Positions 9,235 to 18,843 of a stretch of 64,000 nucleotides of DNA are shown one piece after another. The first letter of the stretch is position 1. The number at the start of each line of letters is the position of its first letter. The DNA is from Nostoc sp. UHCC 0702 (GTDB taxonomy: Bacteria > Cyanobacteriota > Cyanobacteriia > Cyanobacteriales > Nostocaceae), in the NCBI GenBank assembly GCA_017164015.1, contig CP071065.1:1-64000 (forward strand), written 5' to 3'. A program made the translations under genes and the position numbers. The notes under the pieces were generated by a model. It saw only the letters and a list, made by a program, of their open reading frames with translations. It did not search any database and had not been told where the DNA came from.

Positions 9235-9916
9235 CAGAAATAAATGAATTTTTACCAAAAACTTACAAAGAATTTATTTATTGACATTTTATGTATATTC
9301 ACTAGTAGTCTTGGCTTCTTATGAACAAGAATATGGGCAGTTAAATATTTACGATCAAGCTGCTGCTACTAGTTGACATAACTATTACTTAGCACTTTTC
9401 ATAGTGAGTAAAACTGCTAGTAAATGGACTGAAAGCTTTTAGACGCAAGGAAAATATCGCGGTATTTTCTGGTATATAACATTTACACTATTCAAAATAC
9501 ATCTCGGTTAATACGGATAAAGAAGAAATTTTATTTTTTTTTAAACATTACAGATAAAGAAAAAAATTGCTGTTTAAGGTGACAAGGAACAGAAACGGTT
9601 TATACTTAAAATGTTTGCAAAGCAATTACACCTTGAAATCACAGTCAAGTTTGATATTGAAAAATAATATTCCGTATTTATACTGTTTCAAAAAAAAATA
9701 TTTAAAAGCAGAAATTAATTATTAAGGTAAGAACTTTAATAGACAGGGTTTTAAGTCAGGGATTAAGAGGAGATTAAAATTGAGAGGTGGTTGTAAATTT
9801 AACGCTAAGACTATCAAGTATAGGGTAAGAACCCTGTAAAAAAAATACCGAGTAGATTCAATATTCGGAATAAATGCCAGTAAGTTTTAGCTTGAAATAG
9901 GGCAGAAAGCACAGCA
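9235..9916. other. Long AT-rich leader region without genes
   Basis: About 680 bp with no credible ORF on either strand and no recognised repeat. It lies upstream of the diguanylate cyclase gene and is rich in A/T tracts (for example around 9528-9560). It may hold that gene's promoter and a long 5' untranslated region. Confidence 0.3.
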
Positions 9917-10942
9917 ATGAATATTTCTCTACTGGTCGTTGGAAGTGATAACTTTTTCTCTACACTTCCTATTCAGATCAGTGACACAACCACTTATAAA
10001 TTAGAAATTATTGCCGATATCAATCAGGCAATCTCGCACATCCAAATTGCACCGCCCGATATCATATTTGTTCAGGGTAGTCTGAATGACAGTATGAAAC
10101 TTTGCTCTTGGTTAAAAGAACAGACTCAGCTATCTTGGATATACTCAATATTCTTAGAGGATCGTCCCGATAAACTTGCTGCTAGAAGTAAGCAAGGCTG
10201 GGAGTGCGAATTGCAGATGACCGCCACTGTACTCAATGAAGGCGCAGATGCTTATATTTGGCATGTTTCTGAAGAAAAAACAGCCCAGCCTTTGGTGGAT
10301 GTCACAGCAAATCATTGCTTGATACTAGCTCACTTGGCGGTGGGTTTGCGCCAAGTGAGAAAATACCGTGATTTAATTCAGCAAAATGATTTATTGTCAG
10401 CGATCGCTTTGGCTGATTCGTTGACCAAACTTAATAATCGTCGTGCTTTAGAATGGGATTTACCCAGACAAATTCAAAAAGCCCGCACTCAAGGAACTCC
10501 CTTGAGTTTAATTATTTTAGATGTAGACTATTTTAAGAAAGTTAATGATAGCTACGGGCATTTAGCTGGCGATCGCCTGTTGCAATTGCTGTGCAGTCGG
10601 GTACGCAACAACCTGCGGTCTCAAGATACTGCCTTTCGTTATGGTGGCGAGGAATTTGTAGTCATTTTGGCTAACACCACTGGTGAGGAAGCACTACGAG
10701 TTGCAAATCGCCTCAATGGTGTAGTTAGCGAGCAACCATTTACTATCAACAATAAACTAACTATTGATATTACCATTAGTTTAGGTGCTGCTACTCTGCA
10801 TCCAGACGATGATGATAAAGGGCTGAGTTTACTGGATCGTGCTGATCAATGCTTGTATCATGCTAAAGCGACTGGGCGTAACCGAGCTATTAGTTGGGAC
10901 AAATTACCCCATTCTTCGCATCTGCAAGCTGTTTCTTCATAG
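9917..10942 (+). CDS. Diguanylate cyclase with degenerate receiver domain
   Basis: A 341-residue protein. The GGDEF domain (about 170-330) should make cyclic di-GMP from two GTP. It shows DSLTKLNNRRAL, DVDYFKKVND and the catalytic GGEEF at 243-247, a variant known in active enzymes. An RxxD product-inhibition site, RSQD, lies at 234-237, five residues before it. The first ~130 residues look like a response-regulator receiver fold, but the phosphorylation Asp is missing: PDIIFVQGS stands where PD-hhhhD is expected. Input is therefore unlikely to be classical phosphotransfer. It stands alone after a long leader region. Confidence 0.88.
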   Translation: MNISLLVVGSDNFFSTLPIQISDTTTYKLEIIADINQAISHIQIAPPDIIFVQGSLNDSMKLCSWLKEQTQLSWIYSIFLEDRPDKLAARSKQGWECELQMTATVLNEGADAYIWHVSEEKTAQPLVDVTANHCLILAHLAVGLRQVRKYRDLIQQNDLLSAIALADSLTKLNNRRALEWDLPRQIQKARTQGTPLSLIILDVDYFKKVNDSYGHLAGDRLLQLLCSRVRNNLRSQDTAFRYGGEEFVVILANTTGEEALRVANRLNGVVSEQPFTINNKLTIDITISLGAATLHPDDDDKGLSLLDRADQCLYHAKATGRNRAISWDKLPHSSHLQAVSS

Positions 10943-11077
10943 AAGTGGTGAGTCAGTTTAAGGGAATTCCCAGAAAGAAATTATTTGGACTGATGGCTGA
11001 TGGCTGATGACTGATAGCATATTTTTTATTTGTAAGTCCCTAATGTGGTAAAGTGCGTTATCGGGAAAATTTTCTAA

Positions 11078-11317
11078 TATCATGTACGCTTGATTACTTA
11101 TTAAACCCTAAGAACTCCACCCCATCAAATCTACGCTTTGTTTCCTGCGTCTAATCCCCAACGCCACTTGCAAAGGCTGTCGGCAAAGCGCGATAGCGCA
11201 GGGCTGCCTCCCTCCGGTCGTGGGGGCCCCGAGTTCCCCGTTCACTCTGAGGGGTTAGGGGTGGGGTGCAATGACTGTGGGAATTATAACTATAATTATT
11301 CCGGACAAGACATGACG
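11078..11317. repeat. Inverted-repeat element, ATATCATGT family (larger copy)
   Basis: The left end is ATATCATGTACGCTTG; the right end CCGGACAAGACATGAC is degraded. The inner part (AAGAACTCCACCCC to GGGGTGGGGT, then GACTGTGGGAA) matches the element at 16404-16552. This copy has extra GC-rich modules inserted at about 11156-11240. One of them, CCTCCGGTCGTGGGGGCC, is shared with the repeat insertion inside the RND gene near 20030. The short ORF here is not a gene. A TGATGGC heptamer array lies at about 10991-11014. Confidence 0.55.
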
Positions 11318-11392
11318 CACTGAAAATCCAGGATGGTGCGTTAGCCTGCGGCGTAACACACCCTACTAAATTTAACTCCTAACTCCTAACTC

Positions 11393-12064
11393 TTAACTCT
11401 TAATCGCCCTTTGACAATCTGTCACTGAAGCCCGTTCCCGCATGGCTTGGACTAGTGCTTGGTAACTAGACCAATTTTCTTCGAGTAGAGTTTTGGCTTG
11501 GAGAGCATGAAATCGCTGTTTTTGCTGATAAACTGACTCAGAAAAACCCAAAATTTTCAAAACTCTCGCCAGCTTACTTTTATCGTCAGCTCCACCTTCA
11601 GCATTCTCATAGACTAGAGTTTCGGCGGCAATACCAGCCATCCAAAGGGTACAGTAGCGATCAAGCATTTGAGCGCCAATTTTACCCTTTTCTAGTTGAG
11701 ATGCTAATTCACCATCATCAAAAGTAACACCACCTTGTCCAGTTTGTCCTTGCTTCCAGGCTTCCCAGGCGCTGAGGGTGTAGCCGGTCACGGGAATCCC
11801 CAGCAGATGAGCAACAAGGAAGTGTCCAGCTTCATGGTGGATAATGCGATCGCGGTGTTCGGGTGAAAAGCTAGCAATCCAGTCTAAAAAAATAGTACCT
11901 CCCTTACCTTGCAAGCCGAAACTGTCGAAAGTGGCTATTCCCAAGATGGTGAAGGTAGCAAGGGCTGGTACTGCTGGGGACAAGTTGACTAATGGCCCCA
12001 GCAGTACCGATAAAGTCATGACAAATATAGAGATGGCAACTAAATTTAGTGCTGTCTGGCTCAT
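11393..12064 (-). CDS. M41 (FtsH-type) metallopeptidase-like membrane protein without AAA domain
   Basis: A 223-residue protein. Two hydrophobic N-terminal segments (about 8-28 and 31-50) precede a peptidase domain with the zinc motif H77-E-A-G-H81. A downstream stretch, EGGADDKSKLARVLKILG, could supply the third, acidic ligand and resembles the FtsH protease domain. The AAA+ ATPase of FtsH is absent, so it is not a processive protease by itself. Such ATPase-less M41 proteins are common in cyanobacteria, with unknown substrates. It is monocistronic. The main uncertainty is whether it is proteolytically active. Confidence 0.75.
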   Translation of the reverse strand: MSQTALNLVAISIFVMTLSVLLGPLVNLSPAVPALATFTILGIATFDSFGLQGKGGTIFLDWIASFSPEHRDRIIHHEAGHFLVAHLLGIPVTGYTLSAWEAWKQGQTGQGGVTFDDGELASQLEKGKIGAQMLDRYCTLWMAGIAAETLVYENAEGGADDKSKLARVLKILGFSESVYQQKQRFHALQAKTLLEENWSSYQALVQAMRERASVTDCQRAIKS

Positions 12065-12133
12065 TGTGAGTTTGTTAAATCTCGCTTAATATTTCTTTAT
12101 TATGAAGCAAGATTTGCAATAAAGAGAATGCCC

Positions 12134-12349
12134 TCAAGCAACAGCAGACTTACTGAGAATTATTTCTAACTCCTGCTGTACCTGCTCAAGTTCCTGGCGT
12201 TTCCCGTAAATCCACGCTTTATCAGCCTCGCGTTGCTCTAGAGTCTCGTTGTGAGCTTTTTACTGCTGTTCTAGAAGATTTTCGTAAAGTGCGATCGCCT
12301 CTGTCAACTCCAAGATAAACTCTGTGAAGATGCCCTGACTGTGATTAAC
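12134..12349 (-). pseudogene. C-terminal remnant of a gene with coiled-coil tail
   Basis: On this strand a continuous frame reads NHSQGIFTEFILELTEAI..., then Q Q stop (TAA at 12262-12260), then continues in the same frame for 41 codons (KAHNETLEQREADKAW...) to a TGA at 12136-12134. The composition is that of a coiled-coil tail. It has no start and one internal stop, so it looks like a decayed gene end. The parent family is not recognised. Confidence 0.4.
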
Positions 12350-12820
12350 CGTTGTGAATCACATGATGAGCTTGATTTTCTGTTTCCTGAAATTACCCGC
12401 ATTCACAACCATGATTTAGTAGTATTAAACTCGTGGCAAAATCATGTTGATTGGATGGGATCGCTACCTGATTCAGAAGTAAAACTTTTAAGTAGCACTG
12501 ATTTCAAAAATTCAGAACTCATTTTTAGTCCAGACCCTAACCAAGCCACAACTGTTTTTACAGCACCACCAGAACAATTACTATACGATAATTTAACTGA
12601 AAAGTCTCATTTTTATTCACTGCGTGACCAGTTACTATTTATGTTTGAGCCTGAGCTACGTCAAAAATACGAATTTTATATTAATCAACAAGCTCAAATT
12701 ACAGGTTATAAAACATTAGTTATATCCAATTTACAACAGGCATCAGATTTAACTGTTGCTAATCTTTATTACTATTTCCAAGTCAGAGATGAATCACCAG
12801 ATGAGGTAGAAGTAGCTTAA
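12341..12820 (+). CDS. Hypothetical protein, possibly a 5'-truncated gene
   Basis: A 159-codon frame starting at a GTG; no nearby ATG and no clear ribosome-binding site. The product is acidic and soluble, with an aromatic-rich middle (LLYDNLTEKSHFYSLRDQLLFMFEPELRQKYEFYINQQAQI) and an acidic tail. I do not recognise a family. The upstream DNA is a gene remnant on the opposite strand, so an earlier rearrangement may have removed the original start. Codon use is typical of the window, which supports present or recent coding. Confidence 0.5.
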   Translation: MINRCESHDELDFLFPEITRIHNHDLVVLNSWQNHVDWMGSLPDSEVKLLSSTDFKNSELIFSPDPNQATTVFTAPPEQLLYDNLTEKSHFYSLRDQLLFMFEPELRQKYEFYINQQAQITGYKTLVISNLQQASDLTVANLYYYFQVRDESPDEVEVA

Positions 12821-12912
12821 TATCACATCTTGTCTAGAGCAAAGAACAACTGAAAGTTACGGCTAAACAAACTATTTGCTCTTGGGCGGACTATTCCTAT
12901 AATAATAGTTAG

Positions 12913-13053
12913 TTGTTGACTGTTTAACGTCAACAGTCAACAGTCATCAGTCATTAGGGACTGACAAATAAAAAATATCTCAAATTTTCTTGTGGGATGG
13001 GTGTCCTCACCCGTCCTCTGTATTTAGGGCGGGCAAGATGCCCACCCCACAAG
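12913..13053. repeat. Heptamer array plus CTTGTGGG palindromic element
   Basis: About 12913-12960 carries GTCAACAGTCAACAGTCATC heptamers. At 12989-13053 a palindromic element starts CTTGTGGGATGGGTGTCC and ends GCCCACCCCACAAG, belonging to the same family as 3077-3182. More CAGTTATCAGTTATCAG heptamers lead up to the end of shc. Confidence 0.6.
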
Positions 13054-13106
13054 ATTTAATTTATTTCTCAAAAATCCCTCAGTCATCAGTTATCAGTTAT
13101 CAGCCA

Positions 13107-15017
13107 TCATTTAATTACCGCTTGATAACGACCGAGAGCGATTAAAGGAAAGTATTGCTGATACATGTGATACTTGAGGTAAAAATGACCAGGGAAACCA
13201 GTACCTGTGAAATCTGCCTCAAACCAAGTACCATCTGGCTTTTGCGTTGCCACAAGGTAATTAATTCCTCGCTCAATGGCCTCCAGAGCAAATTTACCAG
13301 TTGCTTCACCCGCTGCTATCAGCCCAATTAAAGCCCAAGCAGTTTGAGATGCAGTACTATTGCCTTGTCCTTTGAGGTTGGGGTCGTTGTAACTACGGCA
13401 AGTCTCGCCCCAACCACCATCAGAGTTTTGACATCCGACTAACCAAGCTGCACCCCGTTTTATACTTAGTTGATGCTTTTGGGGAGTAATTAAAGCTAAA
13501 GCTGATAAAACACCGCTTGTTCCATAGATATAATTTACACCCCAACGACCAAACCAACAGCCTTCACTTTCTTGCTCGTTGAGCAGATAAGCAAGCGCCT
13601 TCTCTAAGTTGTCAGCGTCAATCACTAAGTTACAAGCACCGAGCATTTCTAACACTCTGGCGGTAACGTCTGCGGTGTTGGGGTCAATCATGGCTTTTAA
13701 GTCGCCATAGGGGATGGAGTTGAGCCAATCTTGATCGTTATCTAAATCAAAGGCAGCCCAACCGCCTGGTTTACACTGCATCGATGCGATCCAATTCAAG
13801 GCGCGATCGCACGCAGTCTGCTTTAATTGTTCATTGGGGAGTTTGGCTAGATGTAAAGCCATGACCACTACAGCCGAGTCATCCACATCTGGATAAAAGC
13901 GGTTATCAAACTCAAACGCCCAAGCCCCTGGTTTTCCAAGGGTGTTTTTGACATGCCAATCACCGTAGTCTAAAATTTGCTTTTGCAGTAACCATTCTCC
14001 AGCTTTGACCACAGCCGGATGATCTGATGCAAAACCAGATTCCACTAAGGCACGTATCACCCAAGCTGTATCCCAGACTGGTGAAATACAAGGCTGGACT
14101 CGGTAGCTTGAATCTGTTTCAATGGCAAAATTATCAATCGCTTGCAAGCCTCTTTCCACAATCGGGTCGTTGGAGTCATAACCCAAACACCGCAAAGCTA
14201 ACATTGAATTCAGCATGGCGGGAATAATCCCACCCCAGTCACCAGTGGCTTCTTGCCGTTCTAAAATCCATTTTTCGGCGGCTTTGATACCCTCTTCTCG
14301 AAAAGGCACCAAATTCCAGCTTTCTGCTAACTTAAATCCATCATCAAGGGTCAGGAATAAATCTGTCCAATCGCCACTCTTGGGCAATTCATACCGGACT
14401 TGATCCACACCTTCAGCATATAATTCATCCAAGGTGATAGCTGGGTCAGTCACAAAAACAGGTTTTTGGTTACAGACAATTAACAATGGTACAGTGCTAG
14501 AACGCGCCCAGCTAGACATTTCGTAGATATTAACTGGGAAAGCTGGCGGTAAAAGCATTATCCAAGGAGGCAGTGAGGGAATGCCCCGCCAATCGTAGCA
14601 TCCAATCAAGGCGAGGTGTAATTTAGTAAAAATGCGAGTTTTGCTAATGCCACCCCGCCCTAGAATAAAAGACCGTGCCCGAATCATCGCCGGATCTGTT
14701 GCTGGTACACCTAACAACTTCAGCGCCATGTAAGCTTCAACCGACGTGCTAAGTTCTCCGCCATCTCCATAGAAAAGTTCCCAGCCCCCATGCTGCCGTT
14801 GTTCAGTACGTAGGTAGGCTTCAACTTTGTGCAAAGGTCTTGTTTGGTCTGTCCCCCAAATTTTATGTAGGAGAACGACTTCAGCCGTGATGGTGGCATT
14901 AGATTCTAACTCTGCCCACCAATAACCTGCTGGATTTTGCATCGAAAGCAGATATTCTTGGCTTTTTGCGATCGCCGCTGCGACTTTATTGACTTTTATC
15001 CGCTCTTGTGTATGCAT
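13107..15017 (-). CDS. shc: Squalene--hopene cyclase
   Basis: Cyclises squalene to hopene/hopanol, the committed step of hopanoid synthesis, as a monotopic membrane enzyme. The 636 residues match the family length. The catalytic protonating motif DVDD is at 377-380. Several QW repeats are present, for example QNPAGYWWAELES near the N-terminus, QRQHGGWELFYGD, and QNSDGGWGE and QKPDGTWFE toward the C-terminus. The ATG at 15017 reads MHTQERIKVNK; a TTG one codon earlier extends the frame but is unlikely. It lies divergently from hpnB with about 110 bp between, so the two may share a promoter region. It opens hopanoid locus I. Confidence 0.97.
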   Translation of the reverse strand: MHTQERIKVNKVAAAIAKSQEYLLSMQNPAGYWWAELESNATITAEVVLLHKIWGTDQTRPLHKVEAYLRTEQRQHGGWELFYGDGGELSTSVEAYMALKLLGVPATDPAMIRARSFILGRGGISKTRIFTKLHLALIGCYDWRGIPSLPPWIMLLPPAFPVNIYEMSSWARSSTVPLLIVCNQKPVFVTDPAITLDELYAEGVDQVRYELPKSGDWTDLFLTLDDGFKLAESWNLVPFREEGIKAAEKWILERQEATGDWGGIIPAMLNSMLALRCLGYDSNDPIVERGLQAIDNFAIETDSSYRVQPCISPVWDTAWVIRALVESGFASDHPAVVKAGEWLLQKQILDYGDWHVKNTLGKPGAWAFEFDNRFYPDVDDSAVVVMALHLAKLPNEQLKQTACDRALNWIASMQCKPGGWAAFDLDNDQDWLNSIPYGDLKAMIDPNTADVTARVLEMLGACNLVIDADNLEKALAYLLNEQESEGCWFGRWGVNYIYGTSGVLSALALITPQKHQLSIKRGAAWLVGCQNSDGGWGETCRSYNDPNLKGQGNSTASQTAWALIGLIAAGEATGKFALEAIERGINYLVATQKPDGTWFEADFTGTGFPGHFYLKYHMYQQYFPLIALGRYQAVIK

Positions 15018-15126
15018 CAACTGAAGGATGAAGGATGAAGTGTCAAGTATGAAAGAAAGATACCACGGTTAGACGCTGCGGTTAGTACTAGGTATAAAAT
15101 ATCAAAGTCTCATCCTTTTTTTGGTT

Positions 15127-16398
15127 ATGGGTGCAATTCTACTAGGACTAACGCTTTTATCCTTGATAATTTGGTTGGGATTATTGAGTTTGCGGGGGCA
15201 GTTTTGGCGGTCAGACCAGTTATTAGAGGTTGCCGAAAGTCAGCTACAATACTTACCTACAGTTTGTGCTATTATTCCAGCCCGTAACGAAGCTGACTTG
15301 TTACCAATTACTCTGCGATCGCTTTTACTCCAAGACTATCCTGGTACTTTCCATGTATTTTTAGTAGACGATCGCAGCACGGACGGTACAGCAGGTTGTG
15401 CCCTTGGTGTTGCCCACGCTGTGGATAAAGCCATGCAATTTCATCTTGTTTCTGGCGAATCATTACCCCCTGGCTGGTCGGGCAAACTCTGGGCTGTTGA
15501 CCAAGGCATTCAAAAAGCCACAGCACTGACACCAGACTACTTTTTGTTGACTGATGCAGATATCGAACATCACCAAAGCAATCTCCGGCGACTAATCACC
15601 AAAGCTGAAGAGGAAAATTTAGACTTGGTATCTGTGATGGTGCGACTCAGATGTGACAGCTTTTGGGAAAAATTGTTAATTCCAGCTTTCATCTTTTTCT
15701 TCCAAAAACTCTATCCTTTTCGCTGGGTCAATGACCCCAATAAAAAAACTGCTGCTGCTGCCGGCGGCAGTATCTTAATCCGTAGAGAAGCATTAGAACG
15801 AATAGGTGGTATTCAAGTCATTCGCCAAGCTTTAATTGACGATTGCGCCCTTGCTTTGGCTATTAAGGAGACGGGGAGGGGAGCAGGGGGGCAGGGGGGC
15901 AGGGGGGTAGGGGAGCAAGGGAGCAGACAAAGTAATTCTTCTGTCCCCCCATCTGCCTATCCCCCCATCCCCCCATCCTCCCCAAAAGGCCGGATCTGGC
16001 TGGGATTGAGTTCTTTAACCCGCAGTCTGCGCCCTTATCCTTTTCTGGCGACAATCTGGAATATGGTAGCCCGCACCGCCTATACTCAACTGAATTATTC
16101 TCCATTGCTGTTACTGGGTACTCTGGTGGCGATGACTCTCATTTATCTAGTTCCACCTGTGGGTGTAATTTTGGGTGCAGCTAGTGGGAATTGGGCGATC
16201 GCATTTACCAGTTTATCAGCATGGCTATTGATGACTTGGGCTTACTACCCGACAATTCGCTTTTATAAATGTCCTTTCTGGTTAGCTTTCAGCTTACCCG
16301 CGATCGCTTTTCTCTATACTTTGATGACTCTAGACTCAGCAATCCGTCATTGGCAAGGGCGCGGCGGTTCCTGGAAAGGACGAGTTTATCCAGGATGA
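15127..16398 (+). CDS. hpnB: Hopene-associated glycosyltransferase HpnB
   Basis: A GT2-family glycosyltransferase of the HpnB type, associated with hopanoid loci; its exact reaction is not established. An N-terminal membrane segment is followed by the GT-A core, with VDDRSTDGTA (about 78-87), LLTDADIEH and the acceptor-side DDCALALAIK. Several C-terminal membrane helices follow. The frame opens at TTG 15121, but ATG 15127 is the better start. About 38 residues after AIKE (TGRGAGGQGGRG...PPIPPSSP) are encoded by an inserted repeat, separating AIK from the conserved GRIWLGL. The frame is kept, so a linker has been added. Confidence 0.9.
   Translation: MGAILLGLTLLSLIIWLGLLSLRGQFWRSDQLLEVAESQLQYLPTVCAIIPARNEADLLPITLRSLLLQDYPGTFHVFLVDDRSTDGTAGCALGVAHAVDKAMQFHLVSGESLPPGWSGKLWAVDQGIQKATALTPDYFLLTDADIEHHQSNLRRLITKAEEENLDLVSVMVRLRCDSFWEKLLIPAFIFFFQKLYPFRWVNDPNKKTAAAAGGSILIRREALERIGGIQVIRQALIDDCALALAIKETGRGAGGQGGRGVGEQGSRQSNSSVPPSAYPPIPPSSPKGRIWLGLSSLTRSLRPYPFLATIWNMVARTAYTQLNYSPLLLLGTLVAMTLIYLVPPVGVILGAASGNWAIAFTSLSAWLLMTWAYYPTIRFYKCPFWLAFSLPAIAFLYTLMTLDSAIRHWQGRGGSWKGRVYPG
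15871..15984. repeat. In-frame repeat insertion in hpnB
   Basis: A G-rich half of GGGGAGCAGGGGGGCAGG type is followed after a short spacer by a C-rich half (CCCCCCATCTGCC...CCCCCCATCC). The insert is about 114 bp, a multiple of three, and sits between codons of conserved protein segments. It is made of the same units as the intergenic arrays. Confidence 0.75.
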
Positions 16399-16403
16399 CT
16401 GAT

Positions 16404-16552
16404 GATATCATGTCCTTTGCTTATTGCTTATGACACTCGAAGAACCCCACCCCACCAAAGCTATGCTTTGCATCCCCTCCCCGTTGACTCTTAGGGGTTG
16501 GGGGTGGGGTTTAACGACTGTGGGAAACATAACTAATTACCCGGACATGATA
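16404..16552. mobile_element. MITE-like element (ATATCATGTCC family) at the hpnB stop codon
   Basis: Inverted ends ATATCATGTCC (16405-16415) and GGACATGATAT (16543-16553) flank about 149 bp without coding capacity. An 8-bp direct repeat TGACTGAT at 16396-16403 and 16553-16560 looks like a target duplication; its first three bases are the hpnB stop codon. A larger relative is at 11078-11317 and a short one at 22891-22921. The remainder up to 16754 holds a CCTCTCCCCC palindrome and no gene. Confidence 0.65.
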
Positions 16553-16754
16553 TGACTGATAACTGAGCCTCTCCCCCCGTGGGGGAGAGGTTTGGAGAGG
16601 GGTCAAAATCTATGGTTCAAAACGAAAAATAGAGACTTTTATCTTTTTCTTTTTTCCAATGAAACCACCCTGCCCTCTGCTAGAAGGAGAAGTCAATTTA
16701 GTACCCGCTGAACTCATCTTTACACTGGACAATATAAATAGGTAATGCTGTGTA

Positions 16755-17774
16755 CTAACTCTTGCCAAACACAGCACCGAGGGAACGTGCTATATTTTGC
16801 GGTTGCATGGCATCCATTGCGGCGGTGGGTTCGTAGCCACAGTGCATCATGCAATCTGCACACTTGGGATTACCACTAGCACGACCGTATTCACTCCAGT
16901 TAGTCTTTTCTAGCAATTCTTTGAAGGTGGCATAATAACCTTCACCTAAGAGATAGCAAGGTTTTTGCCAACCAAGAACGCTGTAACAAGGGCTACCCCA
17001 AGGTGTACATTCGTAGTCTTTCTTGCCAATGAGAAAATCTAGGAATAAAGGATTGTGATTGAAATTCCAGTTTTTTGTACCAGCTTTGTATGGTGCTAAA
17101 ATTTCCCGGAAGAGGGCGCGAGTTTGTTCGCGCTTGAGAAAATGATCCTGATCTGGTGCCCACTCGTAACTGTAGCCAGGAGAAATCATCATCCCATCAG
17201 TATTTAATGTTTCCAAGAAGTCAAAGAACTCTTGCGTTTCTTTGGGGTCACAACCTTCAAAGATAGTAGTGTTAGTGGTGACACGAAAGCCTTTGGCTTT
17301 AGCTGCACGAATGGCTTGCACAGCAATATCAAAAACGCCTTTGCGGTCTACACATTTATCGTGCCACTCTCGCATCCCATCTAAATGCACGCTGAAAGTC
17401 AGATATTGCGAAGGTTGAAATTTATGCAAACTTTTTTCTAACAACAAACCATTGGTACATAAGTAAATATACTTCTTGCGCTCAACTAATCCCCGCACAA
17501 TTTCATCAATTTGGGGATGTAACAGAGGTTCTCCGCCAGGTATTGAAACAACAGGTGCGCCGCACTCTTCCACTGCGGCAAAGCACTGTTCTGGGGTGAG
17601 GTTTTGCTTGAGAACTTCCGTTGGATGCTGAATTTTCCCACAACCAGTACAAGCTAGATTACACCGAAACAGAGGTTCTAACATCAAGACAAGGGGGAAG
17701 CGCTTGCGTCCCAACAGACGCTGAGTCACTAAATACTTCCCAATATCCATAGCTTGTTGTAAATTAATCGCCAT
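16755..17774 (-). CDS. hpnH: Adenosyl-hopene transferase HpnH (radical SAM)
   Basis: Joins a 5'-deoxyadenosyl group to diploptene to form adenosylhopane, the first step toward C35 hopanoids. The 339-residue protein has the radical-SAM cluster motif C38-NLA-C42-TG-C45, then the GGEPLLHP stretch near 100 and a C-terminal cysteine cluster ([12 protein letters not shown]) for an auxiliary function. The sequence [10 protein letters not shown] after the motif is characteristic of HpnH. The ATG is followed by [15 protein letters not shown], as in family members. It lies downstream of hpnA on the same strand, 85 bp apart, and is probably co-transcribed with it. Confidence 0.96.
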   Translation of the reverse strand: MAINLQQAMDIGKYLVTQRLLGRKRFPLVLMLEPLFRCNLACTGCGKIQHPTEVLKQNLTPEQCFAAVEECGAPVVSIPGGEPLLHPQIDEIVRGLVERKKYIYLCTNGLLLEKSLHKFQPSQYLTFSVHLDGMREWHDKCVDRKGVFDIAVQAIRAAKAKGFRVTTNTTIFEGCDPKETQEFFDFLETLNTDGMMISPGYSYEWAPDQDHFLKREQTRALFREILAPYKAGTKNWNFNHNPLFLDFLIGKKDYECTPWGSPCYSVLGWQKPCYLLGEGYYATFKELLEKTNWSEYGRASGNPKCADCMMHCGYEPTAAMDAMQPQNIARSLGAVFGKS

Positions 17775-17859
17775 TTTTCCGATCGCTCCTCAGTTGTATA
17801 TGAAAACACCATAAAAAACGATAAAGGCTGAAATTAAAAAACTTTTTCATCCTTATTTT

Positions 17860-18843
17860 TCATTTGACGTAACCCCCAGAGAAAAACCAATTTACAGCAT
17901 CCAGTATTGCTGTTTCTAGGGAAGACTGAGGCAAACCTAGCTCTTGTATAGCCTTTGAGGCATTATAGTACATAGGTTGCAAAGCCATACGTACACCATC
18001 TAAAGGCACTGATGGCGATTTACCCAACGGTGCGAGAATCTTTTCATCAACCCAGGCTACACCTAGAGGCAACCAAGGAGGTACAGAACGTCGGGGTGCT
18101 GACAGCCCGGTAATTTGGGCGAGTTGGTCAAGCAATTGCTTGAAAGTCAAGTTTTGATGACCTAAGATATAGCGATCGCCACTCTTCCCTTTTTGTAAAG
18201 CCAGTAAATGTCCCCATGCCACATCGCGGACATCGATAAAATTCAGACCAGTATCTATATAAACAGGCATTTGCCGCCGCAAAAACCGCAGGATAATATC
18301 ACCTGTTGGGGTAGGCTTGATATCCAACGGGCCAATTGGGCTGCTAGGATTGACCACAACTACTTGTTGTCCAGTAGCCGCAGCTTGCATCGCTTCAAGT
18401 TCCGCCAGAAATTTAGACTTTTTATACTCACCAACCAATTTTTCTAAGGGACTTTGATGAGTTTCATCTACAACTTTTCCAGATGAACCCACGCCAATTG
18501 CTGCCACTGAACTGGTATAAACAGTACGCTCAATACCTGCTTTCAAAGCAGCATTCAGCACATTGCGCGTACCCAGAACATTGTGCTGGTAGAGTAATTC
18601 TCGGTCTTTGAGCCAGAGAGAATAATGGGCTGCTACATGAAACAGGTACTGACAGCCTACCATGTGTTGCCAGAGTTGCGGGTCATTTAAATCACCTTTG
18701 ACAATTTCCACTTCTAAACCGTGCAGATTCTCCAGATTGCTGCTGTGGCGTGCTAAGGCTTTCACCGTGTATCCTTGTTGCAGCAACAACCGCACCACAT
18801 GAGCGCCAATAAAACCTGTACCCCCTGTGACAAAGACTTGCAT
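17860..18843 (-). CDS. hpnA: Hopanoid-associated sugar epimerase HpnA
   Basis: An extended short-chain dehydrogenase of the nucleotide-sugar epimerase type. The Rossmann motif GGTGFIG is at residues 7-13, a central VYTSSVAAIG segment follows, and YKKSK supplies the catalytic Tyr and Lys. The HpnA family is tied to hopanoid loci; its substrate is not certain. The start is ATG at 18843. It overlaps the stop of the upstream RND gene as TGATG, so translation is probably coupled. The frame runs one codon further to a TTG that is not needed. It is followed by hpnH. Confidence 0.93.
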   Translation of the reverse strand: MQVFVTGGTGFIGAHVVRLLLQQGYTVKALARHSSNLENLHGLEVEIVKGDLNDPQLWQHMVGCQYLFHVAAHYSLWLKDRELLYQHNVLGTRNVLNAALKAGIERTVYTSSVAAIGVGSSGKVVDETHQSPLEKLVGEYKKSKFLAELEAMQAAATGQQVVVVNPSSPIGPLDIKPTPTGDIILRFLRRQMPVYIDTGLNFIDVRDVAWGHLLALQKGKSGDRYILGHQNLTFKQLLDQLAQITGLSAPRRSVPPWLPLGVAWVDEKILAPLGKSPSVPLDGVRMALQPMYYNASKAIQELGLPQSSLETAILDAVNWFFSGGYVK

